A DNA stretch of 47,160 nt, from NCBI GenBank assembly GCA_016844945.1, contig JAERTJ010000123.1, positions 1 through 47,160 of the forward strand. The letters run 5' to 3'. This stretch comes from Fidelibacterota bacterium (GTDB lineage: Bacteria; Fidelibacterota; UBA8477; JABMPR01). Below, piece after piece: positions 8,796-17,955 of this stretch (the first letter of the stretch is position 1; each line of letters begins with the position of its first letter). A model generated the notes under the pieces. That model saw nothing but the letters and a program-made list of their open reading frames with translations, made no database searches and was not told where the DNA came from. The translations under genes were made by a program, and so were the position numbers.

Positions 8796-9970
8796 TTCAG
8801 AGGGTCTACTTTATCTTTTCCACGCCAGACTTCAAAATGTAAGCGTGCTCCATCAACACTTCCTGTATCACTGACCCTTGCTATCATCTGATCTCGGAGC
8901 ACATAATCATCCATGTTAACCTGAATATCATCGATGTGGGCATAAACTGTATAATAACCGGTGTGATCAACAATCACAGTGTTGCCATACCCTGGAATCC
9001 AGGTGATGGCTACAACGATGCCATCTAGGACAGCAGTAACCGCCTTACCTTTCGGTGCTGCGATATCAATCCCTGGGTTGTGGGTAACGGTTCCGAGTTT
9101 TTCGTGTTTATGGGGTCCAAAGCGGCCAACTAGTTTACCTGTCACAGGCCAACCGAGCTTACCTTTATATTTGGCAAACTCACCCTTGGCTTGATCCATA
9201 GTCATACCACGTTGTCGAGCTATTTCCCGGAGTCTTTCCTGCTTCTTTACCTCAAGGTCTTGAATCATGCCCTGAATTTTCTTGGCAGCAGCCTGCTTGG
9301 TTTTAACCTGCTGTTGCATGCTTTTTCGGTCGCGCTTCAGGTTTTTGAGTTTTGATTCCTTCTTTTTTTGCTGAGAGGCGATTTGCCTTCCCGCCTGTTC
9401 CTCTTCACGGATATTGCGTTTTACTTCACCCAACCTGCGAGAAAGATTGTTCTGATAGCTCAGATTATTATCGATCATGCTCTGCAGTTCGTTCAACGTA
9501 ATTCGCTCGGCATTGTTGATGGCAGAAAGATAGGCTGATCGTCTCAGAGCCTGGTGAATATCACCTGATGTCAACAGCAGGTCGATATCTCGATTTCGTC
9601 CAAGTTTGTATGCTCTCACTGCCCTTCTGGCTGCCCGCTCCTTCATGACTCGAATCTTTTCGTCGGTACTCTGTATGGTCTGGTTTAAAATGCTAATTTG
9701 ACTCTCTTTTAGTTTTCGCTCCTTTTGTAATTCGCGCTTCAGCTGGGTAACCATGGCGATTTGTTTATCCAGAGCTTGGATCTGCTTTATCGTAGCCTTC
9801 TCGTCCTTTTGGGTTTTGTTGATACGAGAATTCAGGCGGTCTATTTCCTTACGAATCTCTTTGAGCTTTTTAGACTGAGAGTTAATGCTTTTATCCAGGT
9901 CATCTGTCTGCCCCATGGACAAACCGATAAACATGAAAATAAGGATGAGAGTATAGGCTGCGTTTTTCAT
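8780..9970 (-). CDS. EnvC-like murein hydrolase activator with degenerate LytM domain
   Basis: The 396-residue protein has a signal peptide (MKNAAYTLILIFMFIGLSMG), a long charged coiled coil (about 24-255) and a C-terminal LytM/M23 fold (about 275-396). The zinc site is broken. The first ligand position of the HxxxD motif is Asn298 ('HNPGIDI'), and the HxH motif reads R-L-H (Arg376, His378). Only D302, H345 and H378 remain. This pattern is typical of EnvC-type proteins, which do not cut peptidoglycan themselves but activate periplasmic amidases at the division site, usually under FtsEX control. Partners are not in the window. It is the first gene of the minus-strand block. Confidence 0.88.
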   Translation of the reverse strand: MKNAAYTLILIFMFIGLSMGQTDDLDKSINSQSKKLKEIRKEIDRLNSRINKTQKDEKATIKQIQALDKQIAMVTQLKRELQKERKLKESQISILNQTIQSTDEKIRVMKERAARRAVRAYKLGRNRDIDLLLTSGDIHQALRRSAYLSAINNAERITLNELQSMIDNNLSYQNNLSRRLGEVKRNIREEEQAGRQIASQQKKKESKLKNLKRDRKSMQQQVKTKQAAAKKIQGMIQDLEVKKQERLREIARQRGMTMDQAKGEFAKYKGKLGWPVTGKLVGRFGPHKHEKLGTVTHNPGIDIAAPKGKAVTAVLDGIVVAITWIPGYGNTVIVDHTGYYTVYAHIDDIQVNMDDYVLRDQMIARVSDTGSVDGARLHFEVWRGKDKVDPLKWLKR

Positions 9971-10460
9971 CAGCGTTTAAAGTAAATGAATTCAGAGGGA
10001 AGCGATAGATAAAAACCAGGAGGCCTGGGCCTTAAAATCTGATGTTAGGGATTACAAGAGGAACGATAACAGCTGAGAATTCTGAGTTAAAATTTGCCAC
10101 AAAGAACATGAGTTGATTTAAAAAATGGGGTGTTTTAGAACTTTCATGCAGCTCTCATTCGGGCATCTCTGGAAAATTAAAAACCGGCTTTGAAAAACAC
10201 CATTTCGGCTTTGATTTTAAGTGTTTTGGCTTGGATTCACATTTACCGGTGTACCACATCTCCACTGTTTTTGCAGGTAAAAAAGATGAGAGAAACGAGT
10301 AAATGATTGTTTGCTTTTAGATTTCGATGCCCAATATTCCACGCAATAGTCAGGAAAGTCCAGTTGGGCAAAAGAGCTTTTTGCAGAACCTTGCAAATAG
10401 AGCCTGATAAGTAGAAAGCCACCTGAGGTGGTATGTTTTAAGAAAGAGGTACATGTACAA
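9971..10460. other. Intergenic region between divergent envC-like and cold-shock genes
   Basis: These 490 bases separate divergently transcribed genes, so promoters for both must lie here. No ORF of note is present. The last part is probably a long 5' leader of the cold-shock mRNA. It contains the perfect short palindrome CCACCT-G-AGGTGG (10419-10431) about 30 bases before the start codon. Two distant imperfect complementary segments (near 10124-10137, AAATGGGGTGTTTT, and 10193-10205, AAAACACCATTTC) could pair. I see no clear -35/-10 boxes. Confidence 0.5.
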
Positions 10461-10673
10461 ATGACTGATCAATTAGTCAACGGTGTGGTAAAGTGGTTCA
10501 ATGACGAAAAGGGCTACGGATTTATTCAGCAGGAAGATGGTCCAGATGTGTTTGTTCACTATCGGGCAATTAACTCAGAGGGACGTCGTTCTTTGAAAGA
10601 AGGACAAAACGTAACTTTTAACGTTACCCAGGGCGAAAAAGGTCCACAGGCAGATAACGTTACTGCAGTCTGA
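10461..10673 (+). CDS. csp: Cold-shock domain protein (CspA family)
   Basis: This 70-residue single cold-shock domain protein carries RNP1 'KGYGFI' and RNP2 'VFVHY', with the usual opening '[15 protein letters not shown]'. Such proteins bind single-stranded RNA and DNA and act as RNA chaperones. I take the ATG at 10461 as the start because it gives the standard CspA N-terminus and follows a purine-rich AGAAAGAGG at 10441-10449; the frame could extend upstream to 10428, but that segment does not resemble the family. A strong terminator follows at once, so the gene is probably monocistronic. The long upstream leader suggests post-transcriptional temperature control. Confidence 0.95.
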   Translation: MTDQLVNGVVKWFNDEKGYGFIQQEDGPDVFVHYRAINSEGRRSLKEGQNVTFNVTQGEKGPQADNVTAV

Positions 10674-10694
10674 TTCTTTTCTAAGAATTCTATT

Positions 10695-10729
10695 AAGCGC
10701 CGGTCTCCCAGGAGTGCCGGCGCTTTTTA
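10695..10729 (+). terminator. Rho-independent terminator of csp
   Basis: A perfect 9-bp GC-rich stem, AAGCGCCGG (10695-10703) with CCGGCGCTT (10717-10725), is followed by a T-rich tail. It lies 22 bases after the csp stop. Confidence 0.93.
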
Positions 10730-10755
10730 TTTATAGCAATTTCACCTGATTTAAA

Positions 10756-11838
10756 ATGGCAATTCATCGAATAAAGTCAGCGACTCCCTTCGTTTATAGT
10801 GAGGGCTTGCAGGTCTTACGGGGTCTGGCTGCATTGATGATCGTTTTTCTTCACCTCAGTGTTGCAGAGTCACGGTATGGTCTTATCCCAGGCTTCAAGT
10901 TCCTGGAAAATTTTCACCTCGGTGCCGCTGGCGTCGATATCTTTTTTGTGATTAGTGGTTTCGTCATGATTTTGGTGACCCGCAACAAACAGACGTCCCC
11001 CCGTTCATTTTTTGCCAACCGCTTAACCCGTATCTATCCCAATTACTGGGTATATTTTTTAATTGTGAGTGTGGTCTGGCTGATTCAGCCCACCTGGGTC
11101 AATAGCTCCTTACCAGGGACGCCAGGATTTATTCCTGCATTCCTATTGCTACCATCTTCTGGGATTCCTGTTGTCTCAGTCGCCTGGACGTTGGAGTTTG
11201 AATTATATTTTTACCTGGTGTTTGCAATCCTACTGGGATTTTTCAAAGAACGTCTTAGCCTCGCCTTGTTCATCTTCATGGCGTGCTTGGTACTCATTGG
11301 AACCTGGTGTTCTTCAACAAACATTTTGCTTGAAAGGATAACCCACCCACTCATTCTTGAATTTGCTGCAGGTGCAGTGATCGGGCAGATGTTGCTTTCA
11401 AGGAAGACTTCTGGTAGTTGGCTCTATCTGCCTATCGCGATTATTCTTTTTATCGCATACCAGATGGGATTTGCGATCACTGATTTTGTTTCAGGAAGTG
11501 ACCGCTTCGAGAGAGTTATTAATTTTGGTATACCAGCCGCGATGCTTGTGACAGGAGTCGTAAGTCTGGATATGCGGTACAAAGTACCCTACCCAAAACT
11601 ATTTGTTGCCATAGGTGATGCATCCTACACCCTTTATCTCTCCCATATCCTGGTAATCTCAGCGCTGGGCAAACTGTGGCAGGGCGTTGGGTTGAATCAA
11701 AGTGTCTCTAACCTGATTTTCATTCTGATTGGGCTCTTGGGTTGTATAGGTTATGCCTTGTTTGCCTATAAATATATTGAGCAGCCATTATTAAGCTGGA
11801 CGCGAAAGGTTACTCGGAAACGTTTTACCTTCATCTAG
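10756..11838 (+). CDS. Acyltransferase 3 family membrane protein
   Basis: This 360-residue polytopic protein (about ten hydrophobic segments) belongs to the acyltransferase-3 family. It opens with the family signature 'LQVLRGLAALMIVFLHLS', where the conserved Arg and His sit in the first membrane helix, and continues 'GVDIFFVISGFVM'. These enzymes move acyl groups, commonly acetyl, from the cytosol onto extracytoplasmic sugars such as O-antigen, exopolysaccharide or peptidoglycan. The donor and acceptor cannot be read from sequence. The next gene is a surface lipoprotein glycoside hydrolase 31 bases downstream, so both may act on the same glycan. Confidence 0.9.
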   Translation: MAIHRIKSATPFVYSEGLQVLRGLAALMIVFLHLSVAESRYGLIPGFKFLENFHLGAAGVDIFFVISGFVMILVTRNKQTSPRSFFANRLTRIYPNYWVYFLIVSVVWLIQPTWVNSSLPGTPGFIPAFLLLPSSGIPVVSVAWTLEFELYFYLVFAILLGFFKERLSLALFIFMACLVLIGTWCSSTNILLERITHPLILEFAAGAVIGQMLLSRKTSGSWLYLPIAIILFIAYQMGFAITDFVSGSDRFERVINFGIPAAMLVTGVVSLDMRYKVPYPKLFVAIGDASYTLYLSHILVISALGKLWQGVGLNQSVSNLIFILIGLLGCIGYALFAYKYIEQPLLSWTRKVTRKRFTFI

Positions 11839-11869
11839 CTACATACATCTAAAGCAGCGGGGGTTATTA

Positions 11870-14755
11870 TTGTTCTCATTTAAAAGCATATACAGCGTAA
11901 GCTTCAGCTTCACTCTGATGGCCTTGTGTGGTTGCACGGAAACAGTTGAATTTCCAGGTGAACAGTCACTGGATGGTGTCTGGCAATTCACTTATACAGA
12001 CACATTTGAACAGGACATGCCACCCGTGCCAGAAATAGATTCTTTCTCGAGCACCATGGTGGTTCCTGGTTTTTGGGATGATCATAAGGATCGGTTGCTC
12101 TCCGGAACCCTCAATCAGAAACTCAAGTATTACTCTGGAGCCAAAGCAGTTGATTTCTCTGTCATTGAAAGCGGGCGCCAGGGTTATCGCACAAAACCAT
12201 TGCCCTACATAGAGGGTGTTGGCTATTACCGAAAATCCTTTGAAGCTCCAATCGAGTGGCAAAAGGTATATCTGGAAATTGAGGAGGTCAGTCAAGCCGC
12301 CTGGATCTGGGTCAACGATGCTTATTTGGGGCATCATCTGGGACACAGTCTGCCTTTTTCCTTCGATATTTCAAACCACCTGAGAGCGGGACAGCAAAAT
12401 CAGGTTATCATCGCTGTATCAAATGTAACTGACTATCGTGGGGGTTTTTCTCTCTCAGGTTACAAAGGTCGGAGGGGTGGACTCACTGGATCAGTCAGTC
12501 TGCGAATCTCGGGATCAACCCAGATAAGAGATTGCTATATTCAGCCCAACCTTGAATTGGACTCTCTTGCCTGGCAAGTAGAAGTCTCTGATTCAGAGGA
12601 CTCAAACAATCAAATCCTAGTCTATAAAATACTAGATCATCAGACAAAACAGCTCGTTACCCGGGATACGATTCCCCACGTGCAAACACTCACATCCTGG
12701 GTGACTCAAACATTCGGGCTTGAACATTGGAGCGACACTGCTCCAGTATTGTATGATATAAAGCTGGAACTCTGGGAGCATGGAGTTCAGGTGGATCAAC
12801 ATATACAGGTCTTTGGTCTGCGGCGATTGAATCGAATTGGAAGAGATTTGTATCTCAATGGCCAGCCCATATTTCTCAGGGGGGTCACCGATCATTGTTA
12901 TTGGGCAGAAACATTGACAGCCCCACGGGACAAAGATTATTACATGAAAATCATTGGAAAGCTGCAGGACGTGGGCTTTAACTGGATCCGCTTTCACACC
13001 TGGGTACCGGATGTCGCCTACCTGGAAGCGGCAGACGAGTTGGGAATGTTGATGATGGTGGAACTCCCGGAAGGTTTTGGTACGAGTCAGTGGAAGCAGG
13101 CGCTGAAATTATGCAGAACCCATCCATCAGTGGTTTTGTATAGTGGTGGAAATGAGCAACATCTCGATGAGGAGAAAATTGAATCCCTGGCAAAAATTGC
13201 TGAACTACAGAAACAACTTGTCCCAGATGCGCTATTCAATCCCCAGGAAGCACTGCGGGGAGTGGAGTACTGGTGGCGAATCAGCGACCTGGGGTCAGAT
13301 ACAACCCACACCCCTTTTATTCACAATCCTTCCCGTTTAAAACGCCTGAAGGAGTTTAGTGATGTGTTTGGTCAGTATGGTTGGGGCTATTTGAGTTACT
13401 GGTCTGAATGGGGTGACCCACAGTTTTTGGATGAACGTCTGGTTGCATATGAGCGCCCCTGCCTCTCTCATGAGATCGGGATCAAAGGCAATTACATAGA
13501 TTTGAAGCAAATGGAAAGGATGCAGAAATCCACCATTGGTGCGGAGCGATACATCAGTGCGCGAAAAAACCTGGAGCAAGCAGAAGTACTTGGCAGAGCT
13601 GAAACCTACTATGAGAATTCTGTAGCCTGGCTACATACATTTAGAAAGCAAACCGTCGAAACGGTTCGACGAACCCAGTACTATAAAGGCTATGATTTTC
13701 TGGGTGGGCATGATCACAACCAGGTTGGAGGGGGGTATGAAGCTGGCTTTCTCAATGAGTTTTTTGAGTTCAAGCCTGGTGACAAAGCAGAGGACTTTCT
13801 CCGCTATAATGGAGCATCTGTATTGCTACTGGATGTTGGACCTGAACGGATTTTTCAATCAGGAGAACAGGCGAACCTGGCACTTAAACTCTCCCACTGG
13901 GGGGAAAGACCCATTAACAATGCAAATGTAAGTTGGGAGCTGGTTGGGACTATTGGAGGTCTGTATCAATCTGGAGAATTACACCTCAATAGTATTCCCT
14001 CGGGCAAGCTTGATTTATTAGATACGCTTAGACTCAACCTGCCTGAAATAATCAGCCCCGATCATTTATCCCTACGAGTTTCTTTGGAGGATCCATCTCA
14101 TCAGCTACAGAATGATTGGGATTTCTGGGTTTTCCCCAGTATTGAAATTGATTTAAAGTCTGACGACATAATTGAGCGAATTGATGCCCAAACAATTGAT
14201 AGAATCTCAACCGGGGAATCCATTGTCCTTTTAGGCACAGATATTTTCCCCAAACACAATCTCGACTACACCATTGGACTGGCAGGCAGAACACATGGGA
14301 ACCTGGCGACTGTCATCAATGATCATCCCATTATGGATGGGTTTCCCCATGAAGGGTGGTGTAACTGGCAGTTCAGACCCCTCTTCTCTGATACGGCAAC
14401 TATTGTCTTTAATGATCTTGACTTGCCTTTTGAACCCATTATAGAGGTGGTAAGTAGCTACAAGTATATCATCAAACAGTCCGTCTTGTTTGAGCTTAAG
14501 GTTGGATCTGGTCGATTAATTGTGGCTTCAATGAATTTCCAGGAGGGTGATGTCTCCGGTCAATACTTATTGTCTAAAATTCTGAACTATGCTCGCAACC
14601 CAGAATTACATGTAGAAGCCCCCCTTGTGCCAAAGGAGGTTCTAGAGTCACTCATGACTCTGGCAGGTCGGTCAACCTCTATGCAATCTGACGGGCTGGG
14701 ATCACCTGCAGACAAAGGAGAAAACGAACAGGGGAATCTCGATAACGAGAACTAA
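11870..14755 (+). CDS. Lipoprotein glycoside hydrolase family 2 (beta-galactosidase/glucuronidase-like)
   Basis: The 961-residue protein starts at TTG. This start is preferred because it supplies a short signal ending in 'LCGC', a lipobox that would anchor Cys22 to the membrane. The GH2 modules appear in order: a jelly-roll sugar-binding domain (about 80-210), an immunoglobulin-like domain, and a TIM barrel (about 320-600) with 'IFLRGVTDHCYW'. The acid/base is Glu429 in 'GGNEQH', and the probable nucleophile is Glu535 in 'SHEIG'. Beta-sandwich and Rossmann-like C-terminal regions follow. The family cleaves terminal beta-galactosides, glucuronides or mannosides, and the exact sugar is not predictable. 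It probably faces the periplasm or cell surface and trims polysaccharides for uptake. Confidence 0.88.
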   Translation: MFSFKSIYSVSFSFTLMALCGCTETVEFPGEQSLDGVWQFTYTDTFEQDMPPVPEIDSFSSTMVVPGFWDDHKDRLLSGTLNQKLKYYSGAKAVDFSVIESGRQGYRTKPLPYIEGVGYYRKSFEAPIEWQKVYLEIEEVSQAAWIWVNDAYLGHHLGHSLPFSFDISNHLRAGQQNQVIIAVSNVTDYRGGFSLSGYKGRRGGLTGSVSLRISGSTQIRDCYIQPNLELDSLAWQVEVSDSEDSNNQILVYKILDHQTKQLVTRDTIPHVQTLTSWVTQTFGLEHWSDTAPVLYDIKLELWEHGVQVDQHIQVFGLRRLNRIGRDLYLNGQPIFLRGVTDHCYWAETLTAPRDKDYYMKIIGKLQDVGFNWIRFHTWVPDVAYLEAADELGMLMMVELPEGFGTSQWKQALKLCRTHPSVVLYSGGNEQHLDEEKIESLAKIAELQKQLVPDALFNPQEALRGVEYWWRISDLGSDTTHTPFIHNPSRLKRLKEFSDVFGQYGWGYLSYWSEWGDPQFLDERLVAYERPCLSHEIGIKGNYIDLKQMERMQKSTIGAERYISARKNLEQAEVLGRAETYYENSVAWLHTFRKQTVETVRRTQYYKGYDFLGGHDHNQVGGGYEAGFLNEFFEFKPGDKAEDFLRYNGASVLLLDVGPERIFQSGEQANLALKLSHWGERPINNANVSWELVGTIGGLYQSGELHLNSIPSGKLDLLDTLRLNLPEIISPDHLSLRVSLEDPSHQLQNDWDFWVFPSIEIDLKSDDIIERIDAQTIDRISTGESIVLLGTDIFPKHNLDYTIGLAGRTHGNLATVINDHPIMDGFPHEGWCNWQFRPLFSDTATIVFNDLDLPFEPIIEVVSSYKYIIKQSVLFELKVGSGRLIVASMNFQEGDVSGQYLLSKILNYARNPELHVEAPLVPKEVLESLMTLAGRSTSMQSDGLGSPADKGENEQGNLDNEN

Positions 14756-14836
14756 ATGAGATAACTCGACCTTACTTTTTTGTGGCTAAAGACGATCATT
14801 TGGATTTATTTGGAGCCGTAACAAACCCGAAACCAA

Positions 14837-15328
14837 ATGACCAGGATGATGACGAACTCTAACCAGAAATTGATTCAACAATTCTATGAGGCATTTTCCC
14901 GCCGTGACAGTCAAACCATGGCTGATTGTTATCATATCGATGCGGTTTTTAATGATCCTGTTTTTCAGAACTTGAAGGGTGTCCAAATTGGTGACATGTG
15001 GAAAATGTTGTGCTTACAGGGGAAATCACTTGAAATAGAATTCCACAATGTTGAGGCAGATGATCGTTCAGGTAAGGCTGAATGGATAGCGCGCTATCAA
15101 TTTGGAAAACCACCTCGGCCAGTTCGAAATCAAATATCTGCAACATTCAAATTTAAAGACGGGAAAATTATTGAACACACCGACCAGTTTGACTTCTGGA
15201 AATGGAGCCGCATGGCGTTAGGCCCCCTGGGACTTCTTATGGGTTGGCATTCTGTGGTTCAGGCAAACATTCGTAGTCAGGCAATGAAGAATTTGACAAA
15301 TTTCACATCAAAAATAAAAAATACGTAA
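14837..15328 (+). CDS. SnoaL/NTF2-like fold protein
   Basis: This 163-residue protein is of the nuclear transport factor 2-like superfamily. It begins 'KLIQQFYEAFSRRDSQTMADCYHIDAVFNDPVF', the standard opening of SnoaL-like domains, and has the cone-shaped fold pattern through 'IEHTDQFDFWKWSRMALG'. Such proteins bind small hydrophobic ligands or act as isomerases and dehydratases. No specific catalytic pair can be assigned. Three ATG codons (14837, 14846, 14849) could serve as the start, and none has a good Shine-Dalgarno sequence. It stands between the glycosidase and an SDR gene. Function unknown. Confidence 0.8.
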   Translation: MTRMMTNSNQKLIQQFYEAFSRRDSQTMADCYHIDAVFNDPVFQNLKGVQIGDMWKMLCLQGKSLEIEFHNVEADDRSGKAEWIARYQFGKPPRPVRNQISATFKFKDGKIIEHTDQFDFWKWSRMALGPLGLLMGWHSVVQANIRSQAMKNLTNFTSKIKNT

Positions 15329-15431
15329 AATACTTGTGAAAGTCCATTCTATCAGTTATAGAAAGCGCGAAACAGAAGGTAGAAAAATCCCTTCTGATTT
15401 TTGAAGACAAAACGAGGAGAAGTCTCGAAAA

Positions 15432-16148
15432 ATGTATAGAAAAGTAGCAATCGTTACTGGAGCAAACAGGGGTTTGGGTCACGCTTTGACCAAGGCTCTA
15501 GCCGAAGATGATTATAAAGTTTTTATGGTGGGTCGCAATAAGATCGAAATTGATAATGCGTCAGCCAAATTGCAGGAAGCGGGTCTGGATATTGAGGGGT
15601 TTGAAGCGGATGTAAGTAAAGCACGTCACGTAACAGCGCTTTCGTCTTACGTATCATCACAGTTTGATCATCTCGACCTTTTGATCAACAATGCGGGTAT
15701 CATTATCGAACCCGGTGGTCTGGATAGTCAGGTAACCTGTTTTACCATCAATCCCGAGCTCGTTGAAGAGGCTTACTCAGTCAATACTGTGGGTGCACTA
15801 CGAATGGTTCAGGCTTTTTATGATCTACTCAAAAAAGCACGTCAACCACGTATAGTAAACGTATCCAGCGGCATGGGTTCATTGAATCACATCAAGGCTG
15901 GCTGGCCGGCTTATCGTATGTCCAAAGCTGCCATGAATGCCCTGACAGGAATCCTGGCTGCTGAGCTGGAAGGAACAAGAATCAAAGTAAATTCTGTCTG
16001 TCCCGGATGGGTCAGGACTGATATGGGTGGTCCTAACGCCGAAAGATCCATCGAAGAAGGTATCGAAGGTATTCTCTGGGCTGCAAAACTACCACCAGAT
16101 GGTCCAACGGGTGGATTTTACAGGGATGGAAAGTTACAAGACTGGTAA
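15432..16148 (+). CDS. Short-chain dehydrogenase/reductase
   Basis: This 238-residue classical SDR has the cofactor motif 'TGANRGLG' (residues 9-16), 'NNAG' after the fourth strand, a Ser in 'NVSSGMG', and the catalytic pair Y161-x-x-x-K165 ('YRMSK'). 'NSVCPGWVRTDMGG' is the usual substrate-loop lead-in and resembles carbonyl-reductase-like SDRs (plant salutaridine or menthone reductase types and their bacterial relatives). It is likely an NADPH-dependent carbonyl reductase in the cytosol. A purine-rich ribosome-binding site (GAGGAG) precedes the ATG, and a terminator follows the stop. Confidence 0.92.
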   Translation: MYRKVAIVTGANRGLGHALTKALAEDDYKVFMVGRNKIEIDNASAKLQEAGLDIEGFEADVSKARHVTALSSYVSSQFDHLDLLINNAGIIIEPGGLDSQVTCFTINPELVEEAYSVNTVGALRMVQAFYDLLKKARQPRIVNVSSGMGSLNHIKAGWPAYRMSKAAMNALTGILAAELEGTRIKVNSVCPGWVRTDMGGPNAERSIEEGIEGILWAAKLPPDGPTGGFYRDGKLQDW

Positions 16149-16173
16149 AGCCCATCTTGTCGCATAAGAATAC

Positions 16174-16203
16174 AACCCCTGGCTTTGGCTGGGGGTTTTT
16201 TTT
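16174..16203 (+). terminator. Rho-independent terminator after SDR gene
   Basis: The stem AACCCCTGGC (16174-16183) pairs with GCTGGGGGTT (16188-16197) through one G-T wobble, with a 4-base loop and an eight-T run. Confidence 0.9.
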
Positions 16204-16213
16204 ATTGTGGAAA

Positions 16214-16246
16214 AACCTTGCGAAGGTTTCAAACCTTCGTGAGGTT
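16214..16246. repeat. 33-bp dispersed-type palindrome
   Basis: The segment AACCTTGCGAAGGTTT is followed by one C and then its near-perfect reverse complement (two differences). It lies between a terminator and the next gene. The AACCTT.CGAAGGTT pattern is a familiar kind of dispersed extragenic palindrome in FCB-group genomes, but only one copy is seen here. Confidence 0.7.
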
Positions 16247-16317
16247 ACTTATACTGTCGGGGCATATTCAATTACCCTGGACACGTGGAACTACATTCTT
16301 AGGAGAACATCAGAGAT

Positions 16318-16947
16318 ATGGGTGACAAGCTTTGTCCCAAGCTGATTCTTGAAGGAACTCGCCTGACGGGTAAAACAGAACTGGCATTTACCCTGAACGA
16401 ACACCCCGGAATGGTGGGACCCAGAAAATATCGCTATCACTCACCCTTGATCTCTGGAGAGTGGTGTGCTTTTACAAACTTCCCTTGGGGCAGAGGCCTG
16501 ATTAATTTTGAAGCGCATGAAGAAGATCAAGCCATGGAAACGTATCGGACCTGGTTAAAACTGTTTCAACTTCAGCGCTATTACTCATGGATGATTGACC
16601 GATTTCATTTATCGACAAAGCTCTACCAGAAGCATGCTTTTGGTAGAGAGTACGATTTTTCGTGGCTGGAAGAAGGCTTACACCAGCTGGGGTTCCACCT
16701 GGTTCTGTGTGTTCGGTCAGAAGATTCCTTTGAAACGGCTCGTCTGGAAAGGCTGGAGGTTTCTGGTAATCCTTCTCAGTATGATGACCTTGATGTATTC
16801 AAAAGAGAACAGGATCGTTTTCTAGAGTTGTCAAGACAGTCTAAGTTACCCGTTCTGGAGCTGGACGTGAGTGACGCACCACTTAAGGTCCAGGCTGATA
16901 CAGTCGCCGAATGGATGACATCCACGGGTGGCATATATGCCAAGTAA
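16318..16947 (+). CDS. P-loop NTPase, nucleotide-kinase-like
   Basis: This 209-residue protein has a Walker A-like motif 'EGTRLTGKTEL' (Lys19) near the N-terminus and 'WMIDRFHLST' around residue 94. The second motif resembles the DR-containing substrate site of thymidylate and deoxynucleoside kinases. A lid-like Arg-rich stretch 'ETARLERLEVSGNP' follows. Overall it looks like a divergent member of the thymidylate-kinase or AAA_33-type P-loop kinases. The phosphate acceptor is unknown. The gene lies 21 bases before gpr and probably forms a two-gene operon with it, so a sugar or aldehyde detoxification context is possible but unproven. Confidence 0.65.
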   Translation: MGDKLCPKLILEGTRLTGKTELAFTLNEHPGMVGPRKYRYHSPLISGEWCAFTNFPWGRGLINFEAHEEDQAMETYRTWLKLFQLQRYYSWMIDRFHLSTKLYQKHAFGREYDFSWLEEGLHQLGFHLVLCVRSEDSFETARLERLEVSGNPSQYDDLDVFKREQDRFLELSRQSKLPVLELDVSDAPLKVQADTVAEWMTSTGGIYAK

Positions 16948-16968
16948 AACAACTAGGAGAGTTTGACT

Positions 16969-17955
16969 ATGTATACAGCAGCTGACAATCGATATGAGAC
17001 CATGCCCTACAAACGTTGCGGGGTAAGTGGTATCCAACTGCCTCAGATATCATTGGGGCTCTGGCACAACTTTGGGGCACCAGATGACTATGAGACTGCT
17101 CGATCAATGCTCAGAAGGGCATTTGACCTGGGTATCACTCATTTTGACCTGGCGAATAATTATGGACCTCCTTATGGTGCCGCAGAAAGCACTTTTGGTA
17201 AACTTTTCAAAGCGGATTTTGCTCCATATCGTGACGAATTACTCATCTCTACAAAAGCTGGATGGGACATGTGGCCAGGTCCTTATGGTGATCTGGGGAG
17301 TCGTAAATACTTGATCGCCAGTATCGATCAAAGCTTGAAACGTATGGGGCTGGAATATGTGGATATTTTCTATCATCATCGACCAGACACCAACACACCA
17401 TTGGAAGAATCCATGGGGGCTCTGGATCAGATTGTTCGGAGTGGTAAAGCGCTGTATGTAGGAATATCATCGTATAACCCTGAACAAACCCGTCAGGCTG
17501 CAAAAATTTTACGAGAGCTGGGAACACCCTGTCTCATACATCAACCCAAATACAATATGTTTTATCGCCAGGCGGAAAAAGGGTTGTTTGAAGAATTGAA
17601 AAGGGATGGCATAGGATCCATTGTCTTTTCCCCTCTGGCACAAGGGGTGTTGACTGATCGCTATCTAAATGGATTTCCGGAAGACTCCAGAGCCGTTAAA
17701 GATGGTCGGTATCTGAAACCTGACTTCATCAAAGACGAGCAACTTGAAAAGGTCCGAGCGCTGAAAACCATTGCCGATGCCCGGGGTCAAAATGTGGCTC
17801 AACTGGCAATTGCCTGGGTGCTTAGAAGGGAAGAGGTTACTTCAGCATTGATCGGTGCCTCAAAGGTGAATCAAATTGAAGATGCTGTAAGTGCTCTGGA
17901 TAAGCTTGACTTTAGCAAGGATGAGCTGGAACAGATTGATAGCATTTTAGCTTAG
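16969..17955 (+). CDS. gpr: Aldo/keto reductase, L-glyceraldehyde-3-phosphate reductase type (YghZ)
   Basis: This (alpha/beta)8 NADPH-dependent aldo/keto reductase closely matches E. coli YghZ/Gpr over its length. Diagnostic stretches are 'LSLGLWHNFG'-like, 'AFDLGITHFDLANNYGPP', 'ISTKAGWDMWPGPYG', 'SLKRMGLEYVDIFYHHR' and 'GKALYVGISSY'. The catalytic Asp-Tyr-Lys-His set is carried by these motifs. Gpr detoxifies methylglyoxal and L-glyceraldehyde 3-phosphate. I chose the ATG at 16969 (328 residues) because AGGAGA lies 8 bases upstream; a TTG two codons earlier is an alternative. It probably shares a transcript with the preceding kinase-like gene. Confidence 0.93.
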   Translation: MYTAADNRYETMPYKRCGVSGIQLPQISLGLWHNFGAPDDYETARSMLRRAFDLGITHFDLANNYGPPYGAAESTFGKLFKADFAPYRDELLISTKAGWDMWPGPYGDLGSRKYLIASIDQSLKRMGLEYVDIFYHHRPDTNTPLEESMGALDQIVRSGKALYVGISSYNPEQTRQAAKILRELGTPCLIHQPKYNMFYRQAEKGLFEELKRDGIGSIVFSPLAQGVLTDRYLNGFPEDSRAVKDGRYLKPDFIKDEQLEKVRALKTIADARGQNVAQLAIAWVLRREEVTSALIGASKVNQIEDAVSALDKLDFSKDELEQIDSILA

